A stretch of 64,000 nucleotides of DNA from Bacillota bacterium (GTDB taxonomy: Bacteria > Bacillota > UBA4882 > UBA8346). Made by a program: the position numbers and the translations under genes. The notes beneath the pieces were generated by a model. The model searched no databases. It was not told the origin of the DNA and saw only the letters and a program-made list of their open reading frames with translations. Shown here piece after piece: positions 44,556-52,428 of the stretch. The stretch covers positions 1 through 64,000 of the forward strand of contig JAEWZY010000007.1 of assembly GCA_023394955.1 (NCBI GenBank). Direction: 5' to 3'. Each line of letters starts with the position of its first letter. Within the stretch, counting starts at the first letter, position 1.

Positions 44556-44611
44556 TTGAGAAAAAGAGAAGCTGTATGAAGATGCTTTCTTCAACGACTT
44601 CTTTTTTGTTT
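44556..44611 (+). promoter_or_regulatory. Putative GlpP-type leader of the Na/Pi transporter gene
   Basis: TTGAGAAAAAGAGAAG (44556-44571) abuts a hairpin made of GAAG...GAAG / CTTC...CTTC (44568-44601) followed by TTTTTTGTTTT. An extended -10 (TGTTATCAT, 44535-44543) lies just upstream. The purine motif matches that of the glpP leader. Confidence 0.55.
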
Positions 44612-44704
44612 TAGGTCCGTTAACACCATGTGAATTATAGTTTTCTTAGGGTAGACCTTTATCGAGGATGAATAAAGTTATGTCGCAGCAAAGGAGGAAG
44701 GTAA

Positions 44705-46318
44705 TTGGAACCGTTGACGGTAGTGACCGGTTTAGCTGGGGGGTTGGGTCTTTTTAGCTTTGGAATGCAAATGTGTTCTGAAGGCTTGCAGAAGATAGCC
44801 GCCCGCCGCCTTAAACAACTGATCAAAACCTTAACTTCCAATCCGGTCTTTGCCCTGTTGATAGGAGCAACTATCACGGTTGGGCTTCAAAGCAGTAGCG
44901 CTACTTCAGCGCTGGTTATCGGTTTTATAAACGCTAAATTAATGACTTTGTCGCAAGCGCTTGGAGTTTTACTTGGATCAGCCATCGGAGCATCGGTTAC
45001 CGCGCAACTGATTGCATTTAAAACAACCAGCTTGGCTTTGACACTTCTTTTTATAGGAGCATATCTCTATATTTTTTCTAGACATTCCAACGGAAGGAGT
45101 ATAGGTCAGACAATAATCGGTTTCGGATTAATTTTTTATGGAATGACGGTAATGACCTCTTCGATGGCCCCGGTACGTGATTATCCAATTATAGTTGATA
45201 CCCTAATCCGATTAGAAAAATATCCTATATTGGAATTTTTCATGGCGTTGTCAGTTACGGCCTTAATTCAATCCAGTCCTGCTTTTTTGGCATTATTAAT
45301 GAGTTTGGCCAATCAACACTTGATCAGTTCATTGGCGATTGTGCCTTTTGTTTTAGGGGCGCATTTAGGTGGTACTATTACCGGGGTGATTTCCAGTATC
45401 GGAACTACGGGAAGGGAATCTAAACGCGCCGCTCTTGCTAATTTTCTCTACAAACTGGTGACAGGATTGGTATTTCTGCCGCTATACCGACCGTTAACCG
45501 GGTTAGTGATCGGGAGTTCCGCCGACTTTAGCAGACAGATCGCTAATTGCCACACTTTTTTCTCATTGACTATGGCATTTGGGTTTATTCCTTTTACCAA
45601 AACCGTTGCCCGGTGGATGAAAAAAATTGTCCCCGAACGTCAAGGTAGTCTAGATCAAGCCATTTATTTGGACCAGAACCTGTTGGCAGTCCCGGAGCTG
45701 GCAATTGATCAAGCTCATCGCCAAACCTTGGAAATGGGGAATATTGTTGCTGCGGAAATGTTAAACCAAGTGGTCCCGCTTCTTAATCATGGGAACGTTA
45801 AGAGCCTCGACCGAATTGCTGAGGTCGAAAAAGCAATTGATTCTCTTTATAAAAAAATAAGTAAGTATCTAACTAACCTGGGCAATAAGAACCTTCAAGA
45901 AGACTTGATGCATAAAAGCATTCAAATTCTTTATGTTGCAAACGACTTGGAGCACATTGGTGATATTATCGTAAATGTGGCGAAACATGTCCGGAAACTG
46001 GACGTCGAAGATTTGGAGTTTTCCGAAGAAGGGTTTGAAGAGATTGAAAAAATTTTTAATCAAATTTATAATAACTTTGAACTTTCACTCAAATCTTTTG
46101 CCGAGATGGAGCCGGATCTTGCCATCCGCGTGATTAAGGAGCATCCTAAAATTTTGCGTTTTGAAAAGCAACTTAGGTACAGTCATTTTGAACGAATGCA
46201 AGGGGGCAATAGTAGAACCGTCGCCACTAGTTCGATTCATTTGGATTTAATCGAAGATATTCTTAGAATCAGCATGCACTCAGTTAACATTGCCCAATGT
46301 GTACTGGGAATCGTTTGA
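44705..46318 (+). CDS. Na/Pi cotransporter family protein with PhoU-like C-terminal domain
   Basis: 537 aa. The membrane domain (about 1-310) has two Na/Pi-cotransporter repeats with the substrate motifs GLQSSSATSALV and ALIQSSPAFLALLM. The cytoplasmic C-terminus (about 335-537) is a PhoU-like helical bundle. It would import phosphate using the sodium gradient. TTG start behind AAAGGAGG. It is cotranscribed with phoU 38 nt downstream. Confidence 0.9.
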   Translation: MEPLTVVTGLAGGLGLFSFGMQMCSEGLQKIAARRLKQLIKTLTSNPVFALLIGATITVGLQSSSATSALVIGFINAKLMTLSQALGVLLGSAIGASVTAQLIAFKTTSLALTLLFIGAYLYIFSRHSNGRSIGQTIIGFGLIFYGMTVMTSSMAPVRDYPIIVDTLIRLEKYPILEFFMALSVTALIQSSPAFLALLMSLANQHLISSLAIVPFVLGAHLGGTITGVISSIGTTGRESKRAALANFLYKLVTGLVFLPLYRPLTGLVIGSSADFSRQIANCHTFFSLTMAFGFIPFTKTVARWMKKIVPERQGSLDQAIYLDQNLLAVPELAIDQAHRQTLEMGNIVAAEMLNQVVPLLNHGNVKSLDRIAEVEKAIDSLYKKISKYLTNLGNKNLQEDLMHKSIQILYVANDLEHIGDIIVNVAKHVRKLDVEDLEFSEEGFEEIEKIFNQIYNNFELSLKSFAEMEPDLAIRVIKEHPKILRFEKQLRYSHFERMQGGNSRTVATSSIHLDLIEDILRISMHSVNIAQCVLGIV

Positions 46319-46356
46319 AATAGCAGCAAGCATTATTCAAGCGGGAGGCGCGGTAA

Positions 46357-47052
46357 ATGGTTAAATATTTCAATGCTTACGACCGGGCATTGCAACAAAT
46401 CGGGGTTAAACTGAATCAGATGAGCGAGTTGGCTGGAGATCGGTTGGCTAAAGCAATGAAGTCTTTCATAGAGCAAGATGACCAGCTAGCGCATTCGGTA
46501 ATCTCAGGAGATGACGAGATCGACGCTTTAGACGAAACGATTGAAATAGAGTCGATTAACTTAATATCACTTCAGCAACCGGTTGATACCGATTTGCGGT
46601 TCTTAATAGCGGCGATGCGAATCAGTCGGGAGTTGGAACGAATTAGCGACTATGCTTGCGATATCGCTGAAGCGGTTTTGGCTCTAAAAGAAAAAACACC
46701 TTTCTTCAAACCCCTGGTTGACCTGCCCGAAATGGCTCGGTTGGTCCAAGAAATGATGGAGAAGAGCTTAAAGGCGCATCTGGGCAAAGAGATAGAGGTG
46801 GCAATACAGATGGATGCCGATGATGACCGAGTAGACCAGATTTTCTTAGCGTTGCTACCGGAATTAATGGGCTGGATGAAAAAGAGTTCGGAATATGTGG
46901 AGCAGGCGAGTATCATTTTACTGGTCGCCAGGTATCTGGAGCGGATTGGGGATCATATTGTGAATATTTCGGAGATGACTATTTTCATGGAAACCGGAGA
47001 GCGCCATCCTTTTAAAAATCAAAAAGAGCTTAAATCCGATTTGAAAAATTAA
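46357..47052 (+). CDS. phoU: PhoU family phosphate-signalling protein
   Basis: 231 aa with two PhoU three-helix repeats. Metal-site-like patterns occur in ISGDDEIDALDETIE, RISRELERISDYACDIAEA and RYLERIGDHIVNISE. It regulates phosphate uptake or histidine-kinase signalling by family. Here it pairs with a Na/Pi cotransporter rather than a Pst transporter. Confidence 0.9.
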   Translation: MVKYFNAYDRALQQIGVKLNQMSELAGDRLAKAMKSFIEQDDQLAHSVISGDDEIDALDETIEIESINLISLQQPVDTDLRFLIAAMRISRELERISDYACDIAEAVLALKEKTPFFKPLVDLPEMARLVQEMMEKSLKAHLGKEIEVAIQMDADDDRVDQIFLALLPELMGWMKKSSEYVEQASIILLVARYLERIGDHIVNISEMTIFMETGERHPFKNQKELKSDLKN

Positions 47053-47085
47053 TCGGAGATTGTTTTACGAATTCCTTATACAGGC

Positions 47086-47114
47086 TTGACAGTGCTGTTT
47101 AAAAGTAATACTAT
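47086..47114 (+). promoter_or_regulatory. Promoter of the NagD-type phosphatase gene
   Basis: TTGACA (47086-47091), 17 bp, TACTAT (47109-47114). Confidence 0.8.
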
Positions 47115-47143
47115 TAAAATAGTCCAATTAACTTATCTTTCCT

Positions 47144-47196
47144 AGAGAAAAAAGAGACCAAGGAAGTGAAGTTATCACTTTGTTGGTTTTATTTTT
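47144..47196 (+). promoter_or_regulatory. Putative GlpP-type leader with terminator
   Basis: AGAGAAAAAAGAGACC (47144-47159) runs into a terminator in which ACCAA..AAGTGA pairs with TCACTT..TTGGT (47157-47187), followed by TTTATTTTT. It lies between a good promoter and the phosphatase start, so the gene should be expressed only on read-through. Confidence 0.7.
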
Positions 47197-47251
47197 ACTT
47201 ATTGAATCTATTGAATTTAAAACTTTACAAACTTTACTGGAGCGTGAACTA

Positions 47252-48058
47252 ATGCCGGATAGTCTTAAGTTATCCTCAGGGGAACGTTTACGTCGGATTG
47301 ACACCTTTTTATTGGATTTAGACGGCACTTTTTACTTAGGAGACACTCTCTTCCCATGGTCGCTGGGTTTTATTCGTAAAATCAAGGAATTGGGGAAGAA
47401 TTTTATCTTTGTGACTAATAATTCATCCCGTAATTCCGACTACTATGTTGCCAAACTTACTAAAATGGGAGTAGAGCTCCAATCCGACCAAGTATTTACT
47501 TCCGGTGAAGCGACTAGATACTTCTTGAAAACTAACAGCTATCCGAATGAGCTATATTTAGTCGGCACTCCGGATCTGGAAGAAGAATTTAAAGAGGCGG
47601 GGTTTAACCTAACAACCGATAATCCGGCCGCAGTAGTTATAGGGTTTGATCTGACATTGACCTATGATAAACTGCGTCAGGCCTGTGACCTGATTCGGAA
47701 AGGCGTGCCATTCATCGCTACTCATCCCGATTTTAATTGTCCCACTCCGGCAGGTCCGATACCGGATTGCGGCTCTTTTGTTGAGGCGATTAAAGCATCT
47801 ACGGGTGTGAGCCCTAAGATTATCGGTAAACCATATCCGGAGATGGTGGCGGCGCTCTGCGCCAAATTTAAGTTAGATCGAAAAACAGTTGCAATGATAG
47901 GGGATCGTTTATATACCGATATCGCCATGGGTCAAGGAGCCGGGATTATTTCAATCCTAGTTTTAAGTGGCGAGACCCAGGTCAGTGATTTGGAAAATTC
48001 ACCCTTTCGTCCGGACCTAATCGCGGAGCATTTGGGCGAGATTGCGGAATGGATCTAA
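47252..48058 (+). CDS. HAD-family phosphatase, NagD/glycerol-phosphatase type
   Basis: 268 aa HAD IIA enzyme with FLLDLDGTFYLGD (nucleophile and acid Asp), FVTNNSSRN, PNCPTPAGPIPDCGS-like cap sequence and MIGDRLYTDIAMG (metal Asp). Relatives hydrolyse glycerol-phosphate, p-nitrophenylphosphate or nucleotides. The ORF extends to 47180, but that part overlaps the leader terminator; GGAG at 47239-47242 fixes ATG 47252. A leader shared with glpP points to a glycerol-phosphate substrate. Confidence 0.85.
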   Translation: MPDSLKLSSGERLRRIDTFLLDLDGTFYLGDTLFPWSLGFIRKIKELGKNFIFVTNNSSRNSDYYVAKLTKMGVELQSDQVFTSGEATRYFLKTNSYPNELYLVGTPDLEEEFKEAGFNLTTDNPAAVVIGFDLTLTYDKLRQACDLIRKGVPFIATHPDFNCPTPAGPIPDCGSFVEAIKASTGVSPKIIGKPYPEMVAALCAKFKLDRKTVAMIGDRLYTDIAMGQGAGIISILVLSGETQVSDLENSPFRPDLIAEHLGEIAEWI

Positions 48059-48081
48059 AGGCAGTGGTCAGAAGTTGATGA

Positions 48082-48255
48082 GCCAGGAGTCAGTAGTGTA
48101 AGTAATGCTTTGGAGTTTTTTAACGTAGTGCAAAGTTTAGGAATTGGGAGACGGCCAGTAGTTTAGAAGTCAAAAAGTAAAACCAGAACAAGTTCCAATC
48201 TGACAAGCGAAGTATGTGCTTCAAATCTTCTGGCTCCTGTCTACTGACTCCTGGC
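48082..48255. repeat. Inverted-repeat intergenic element (GCCAGGAGTCAGTAG arms)
   Basis: GCCAGGAGTCAGTAG (48082-48096) is the exact reverse complement of 48241-48255, with 144 bp of non-coding DNA between. A second, decayed member lies at 31001-31140. No transposase is present, so this is a non-autonomous repeat. Confidence 0.65.
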
Positions 48256-48300
48256 CACTATGGGAATCAGAGCATTAACCCAAATAGAATAGTTCCGTCC

Positions 48301-48361
48301 AGAGAACAAGAGAGGACCATATCCGGCGTAATCTAACGCTGGTGTCGGTCCTTTATTTTTT
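48301..48361 (+). promoter_or_regulatory. Putative GlpP-type leader of the glycerol-3-phosphate dehydrogenase operon
   Basis: AGAGAACAAGAGAGG (48301-48315) overlaps a terminator: AGGACC (48313-48318) pairs with GGTCCT (48347-48352), enclosing GCGT/ACGC, followed by TTATTTTTTAAT. No strong promoter is evident upstream; TAGAAT at 48285 is a possible -10. Confidence 0.68.
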
Positions 48362-48379
48362 AATCAGAGGAGGTAGGTC

Positions 48380-49852
48380 ATGATTTCAGATCAGGTCGAT
48401 GTATTGATTATCGGCGCCGGAGTGGTGGGGGCAGCTTTGGCCCGCGAGCTTTCCAGGTATCAGCTCCGTATCCTGCTGGTCGAGAAAGAGGTCGATGTTT
48501 CCTTTGGGACCTCTAAAGCCAATAGCGGGATTGTCCACTCGGGAATTCACGACTATCCGGGTACGTTAAAAGCGCGTCTTTGTGTTAAAGGGAATCGGCT
48601 CTATCCGGAACTAGCCGCGGATCTGAATGTGCTATATAAACAAAATGGGACCATAGTGGTGGCCAGGGATCAGTCGGAACTACCGGTTTTGGAAGCTTTG
48701 CGTCAACAGGGGCTGGCTAACGGCCTAACGAAAATCATTTCTTTGAAACGTGACGAATTGCTCCAATTGGAACCAAATTTATCTTCTTCCTTAGAGGCTG
48801 GGTTACTGGTTCCGTCAGGAGGGATCGTTGTTCCTTTTGATCTAGTATTCGCTTTAGTGGAGAATGCTGTAGCTAACGGAGTACAGTTGGCGGTAGCCAC
48901 AAAAGTGGAAAAGATATACTTCAGAGCCGATCAATTCCTGGTCCATACGAACCGTGGTCTTGTTATGGCAAAATATATAGTTAATGCGGCTGGATTGTAT
49001 TCGGCAGCGGTCGCCCGATTGATTGGCGATGAGTCATTTAACATATATCCCCGTAAAGGAGAGGAGTACTTACTGGATCGGAAGTTGGAAGGGTGCGTTA
49101 GGCGGACGATTTTTCCATTGCCGTCGCCGGAGTCCAAAGGTATATTAGTCATTCCTACCGTGGAAGGCAATATTATGTTGGGCCCTACAGCCCATCGTGT
49201 TGGTGCTTTTTCCGAACTATCCACCAGCGCTTCCGGCTGGGAAGAGGTCTTTAATTACACCAGTAAGTTGGCGCCGGGGATTCGTTCTGCTGATTTGATT
49301 ACCAGTTTTTCCGGATTACGGGCAGCCGAGGAAAACGGTGCATTTATCATCAGGACTTCCCTGATTTCACCACATTTCATCCATGCGGCGGGGATCGAGT
49401 CGCCGGGATTGACAGCGGCTCCGGCTATTGCTCTGGAGATCAAGGAAATATTAAAAGAAGTGGGATTGAAGTTGCATCCAAACCGTAATTTTAATCCAAT
49501 TAGGCCTTTGACCCGATTTCGCCAGTTGAGTGAGGAGCAACAAGAGAAGTTGATTAAAGAGGATTCGGCTTACGCCAAAGTAGTTTGTCGGTGTGAAACC
49601 ATTACCGAAGGGGAGATCCGGGAGGCGATTAGGCGTGGCGCCAGTACCACCGACGGAGTAAAACTACGTACCCGTAGTGGTATGGGCCGGTGTCAAGGAG
49701 GTTTCTGCACACCGAAAATCTTGGATTTATTAGGGGAAGAGTTGGGGATAAACCCGGAACTGGTAAGTAAAAACGGGCCAGGAAGCGAATTAGTAACCGG
49801 AAGGCTTCGCAGGGTTAAGGAGGAGAAAGATGATGTCCGTAATATCAATTGA
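48380..49852 (+). CDS. glpA: FAD-dependent glycerol-3-phosphate dehydrogenase, GlpA-like
   Basis: 490 aa. It has an FAD-binding IIGAGVVGAALARELSRY, the DAO fold with TSKANSGIVHSGIHDYPGTLKARLC (typical of G3P or L-2-hydroxyglutarate oxidases), GPTAHR, and a C-terminal BFD-like [2Fe-2S] domain with VCRCETITEGEI and GMGRCQGGFCTPKI. It oxidises glycerol-3-phosphate to dihydroxyacetone phosphate. The GlpP-like leader supports this substrate. It shares 23 nt with the next gene. Confidence 0.85.
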   Translation: MISDQVDVLIIGAGVVGAALARELSRYQLRILLVEKEVDVSFGTSKANSGIVHSGIHDYPGTLKARLCVKGNRLYPELAADLNVLYKQNGTIVVARDQSELPVLEALRQQGLANGLTKIISLKRDELLQLEPNLSSSLEAGLLVPSGGIVVPFDLVFALVENAVANGVQLAVATKVEKIYFRADQFLVHTNRGLVMAKYIVNAAGLYSAAVARLIGDESFNIYPRKGEEYLLDRKLEGCVRRTIFPLPSPESKGILVIPTVEGNIMLGPTAHRVGAFSELSTSASGWEEVFNYTSKLAPGIRSADLITSFSGLRAAEENGAFIIRTSLISPHFIHAAGIESPGLTAAPAIALEIKEILKEVGLKLHPNRNFNPIRPLTRFRQLSEEQQEKLIKEDSAYAKVVCRCETITEGEIREAIRRGASTTDGVKLRTRSGMGRCQGGFCTPKILDLLGEELGINPELVSKNGPGSELVTGRLRRVKEEKDDVRNIN

Positions 49853-51095
49853 TCTGGCTGTAATCGGAGGAGGGCCGGCGGGTTTAGCCGCGGCTCAGGC
49901 AGGGGCTGACGCAGGAGCCGGTAGCATTGTAATCTTCGACCGGCAACAGGAATTAGGGGGCATCCTTTCCCAATGTATTCATAATGGATTTGGACTTCGT
50001 TACTTCAAGGAAGAATTAACCGGACCCGAATATGCCCAGCGATTTATCGATAGTTTGCCTGAATATCCACAAATTCAAGTGAAAAACGAAACCACGGTTT
50101 TGAAATTAACTTCCGATCTTCGGATTCAGGCGCTCAACTCCAGGGACGGCCTTTTAAACTATCGGGCGCGGGCTGTGGTCCTCGCCATGGGCTGTCGGGA
50201 ACGTCCCCGGGGCGCTATTAATATTCCCGGTTCCCGGCCGGCTGGTATTTTTACCGCCGGGACAGTCCAACGGCTGATGAATATCGAAGGATATCGCCCC
50301 GGCAATCAGGTGGTGATTTTGGGTTCCGGAGATATTGGGCTAATTATGGCCCGCCGGTTCACCCTGGAAGGCATGAATGTGGCTGCGGTTCTAGAGCTGA
50401 TGCCATATTCTTGCGGGCTTAATCGAAACATCGTTCAATGTTTAGAAGACTTCCAGATTCCACTTTATCTAAGCCACACTGTAGTCGAAATTTTCGGAGA
50501 AAAACGGGTAACCGGGATTAAAGCGGCTCCAGTAGATCAGAATCGTCAACCTATTATGGGAAAAAGCTTTAATTTTGATTGTGACACCTTAGTGCTATCA
50601 GTAGGGTTGATACCGGAAAATGAACTGTCGCAAATGGCCGGGGTGCGGCTCGATCCAGCTACCGGTGGCCCGGTGGTCGATTCCAGCTATCAAACTACAG
50701 TCCCTGGAATATTCGCTTGCGGTAATGTAGCCCATGTCCATGATTTAGTGGATGATGTCAGTGAAGAGAGCCGGGTTGCTGGGCAAGCCGCTGCCGAGTT
50801 TATTCATAATAAAGAAAGTTCCGTAGGTCTAGGCAGGATGATTCCAGTCGAATTAGGACGAAATGTTCGTTCTATAGTTCCGCAGCTTATCTTCGACGAT
50901 CGGCCTACAGTGTTATATATTCGAGCGGCTATTCCGGAACGGGACCGGGTCTTGAAAGCGGGCCGTTTCAGCATTAAACAGAGGATTGTTACACCGGGAG
51001 AGACGATTCGAATTACCTTTAAACCTGAGATGCTGGCGCCCGGCGAGGAATGTTTGACATTATCCTTGGAAAAAGGAGATGATACCCGTGACTGA
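49830..51095 (+). CDS. FAD-dependent pyridine nucleotide-disulfide-type oxidoreductase
   Basis: 421 aa with two dinucleotide folds: LAVIGGGPAGLAAAQAGADAG at the N-terminus and VVILGSGDIGLIMARRF near 170, plus TTVPGIFACGNVAHVHD near the end. It corresponds to the second flavoprotein in GlpA-type operons of Clostridia, where it likely takes electrons from the GlpA protein. It is not homologous in detail to E. coli GlpB. Confidence 0.85.
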   Translation: MMSVISIDLAVIGGGPAGLAAAQAGADAGAGSIVIFDRQQELGGILSQCIHNGFGLRYFKEELTGPEYAQRFIDSLPEYPQIQVKNETTVLKLTSDLRIQALNSRDGLLNYRARAVVLAMGCRERPRGAINIPGSRPAGIFTAGTVQRLMNIEGYRPGNQVVILGSGDIGLIMARRFTLEGMNVAAVLELMPYSCGLNRNIVQCLEDFQIPLYLSHTVVEIFGEKRVTGIKAAPVDQNRQPIMGKSFNFDCDTLVLSVGLIPENELSQMAGVRLDPATGGPVVDSSYQTTVPGIFACGNVAHVHDLVDDVSEESRVAGQAAAEFIHNKESSVGLGRMIPVELGRNVRSIVPQLIFDDRPTVLYIRAAIPERDRVLKAGRFSIKQRIVTPGETIRITFKPEMLAPGEECLTLSLEKGDDTRD

Positions 51096-51444
51096 AATGA
51101 TATGTATCATTTGCCCGATGGGCTGCCGGATTGGGGTAGAGGATCTAAACGGCGAACTGAAGCTCAGCGACGCAGGTTGTCGCCGGGGTGAGCAATACGT
51201 CCGGGATGAGATCGTATCTCCAAAAAGGATGTTGACCAGTGTAGTACCGATTGAGGGATCACGACAATTACTCCCGGTGAAAACAGCCGCCCCGATACCA
51301 AAAGAACTGATCTTTACCGCTATGGTGGAGCTCAAAGAGATTAAAGCGCAAGGGGAAATTCAAATCGGCCAAGTGATCAAGGAGAATCTGGCTGGGACCG
51401 GTGTGGCGTTGATAGCTGCCAAAACAGTGAACAGTTATCAGTGA
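51088..51444 (+). CDS. DUF1667 protein, probable subunit of the GlpA-type oxidase
   Basis: 118 aa. The N-terminus has MICIICPMGCRIGV and later DAGCRRGEQYV, four Cys that may bind an Fe-S cluster or zinc, then PVKTAAPIPKELIF as in DUF1667. The family regularly accompanies the two flavoproteins upstream. An ATG at 51079 sits against the Shine-Dalgarno AAAGGAG, so GTG 51088 is preferred. Confidence 0.85.
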   Translation: MTEMICIICPMGCRIGVEDLNGELKLSDAGCRRGEQYVRDEIVSPKRMLTSVVPIEGSRQLLPVKTAAPIPKELIFTAMVELKEIKAQGEIQIGQVIKENLAGTGVALIAAKTVNSYQ

Positions 51445-51523
51445 TCAGTGACAAACGTTAAGGGGTCAGCATTGGTATTACAACTATCTGTAACTTGAAA
51501 TTATTAAGTGATATATGAAAGAT

Positions 51524-51553
51524 AAAAAGACCCCAGTTTCTACCGGGGTCTTT
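51524..51553 (-). terminator. Terminator of the cold-shock gene
   Basis: On the minus strand AAAGACCCC pairs with GGGGTCTTT and is followed by TTATC. The hairpin has T runs on both sides and may also stop plus-strand transcripts. Confidence 0.85.
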
Positions 51554-51568
51554 GGTTTGATTCGAAAT

Positions 51569-51766
51569 CTATGCTCTCGTAACGTTCGCGGCTTGCGGGC
51601 CTCGATCGCCTTTAACAATATCGAATTCAACCATTTGACCTTCTTCTAAGGTCTTGTAGCCATCCATCTGGATAGCGGAGAAGTGCACGAAAACATCGTC
51701 GCCGTCTTCCCTCTCAATGAAACCGAAACCTTTGTCTGAATTAAACCATTTGACCTTACCTTGCAT
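51569..51766 (-). CDS. Cold-shock domain protein
   Basis: 65 aa CspA-type RNA chaperone with MQGKVKWFNSDKGFGFIERE (RNP1 KGFGFI), DVFVHFSAI (RNP2 VFVHF) and GPQAANV. The frame extends 17 codons upstream, but AGGAGG just before ATG 51766 decides the start. A long 5' UTR is likely, as in other csp genes. Confidence 0.95.
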   Translation of the reverse strand: MQGKVKWFNSDKGFGFIEREDGDDVFVHFSAIQMDGYKTLEEGQMVEFDIVKGDRGPQAANVTRA

Positions 51767-51965
51767 ATGTATTCCTCCTAACAAAATCGGTGATTGCAGC
51801 GATTTGTTGACAATCACATGAAATGAATTATAACATAGTAAAGCGACTACGTCAAATCAAAAAAATAGTTCGACTAACATTTTTTGCCGAACATTCCGAT
51901 CTGGAGTGATGGTCCCGGAAGCGTTCATTCAAGTGATGTTACGAGGCATCGTTCTAAACTGCGAA

Positions 51966-52418
51966 CTAACCCTCAAAACCAACCATCAGTTTCAATAGAT
52001 TGCTTGCAAATAACCGATCGTCATTCTTGCTGTGTTTGGCTGGGCCTTTGGTGCGACCACCCGAGTTCCGGTATTTCGCCAATAGGTTACGCTCCTCCAA
52101 CATCAAGTCTATTTGTTCCGCCGAGTAGATTCGTCCCTGAGGCGAAATGGCTCTAGCTCTTTTACCCAAAATCAAGGCCGCCAATCCCCAATCTTGGGTG
52201 ATAACAATATCTCCGGGTTGGGCCAGATTAGCTACGGCAATATCGGTGGCTTGAGATTCATCCCCGACAATATGGTGGTTTTCGTTGGAAATAAGATGGT
52301 TGAAAGAAGCCACTGTGATTAATTCATAATTATATTGCCGGGCTGTATTTTGAGCTATTCGCAAACAGTTTTTAGGGCAAGCGTCGGCATCGATAATTAT
52401 TCGAAAAATGGGCAACAA
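51966..52418 (-). CDS. YaiI/YqxD family protein (UPF0178)
   Basis: 150 aa with FRIIIDADACPKNCLRIA, DIVITQDWGLAALILGKRA and an NSGGRTKGPAKHSKNDDRLFA motif, which defines the family. It has a PIN-like fold by family, so an RNA-related role is suspected but unproven. It follows parC on the same strand by 10 nt. Confidence 0.9.
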   Translation of the reverse strand: MLPIFRIIIDADACPKNCLRIAQNTARQYNYELITVASFNHLISNENHHIVGDESQATDIAVANLAQPGDIVITQDWGLAALILGKRARAISPQGRIYSAEQIDLMLEERNLLAKYRNSGGRTKGPAKHSKNDDRLFASNLLKLMVGFEG

Positions 52419-52428
52419 TCCTTTCGTC

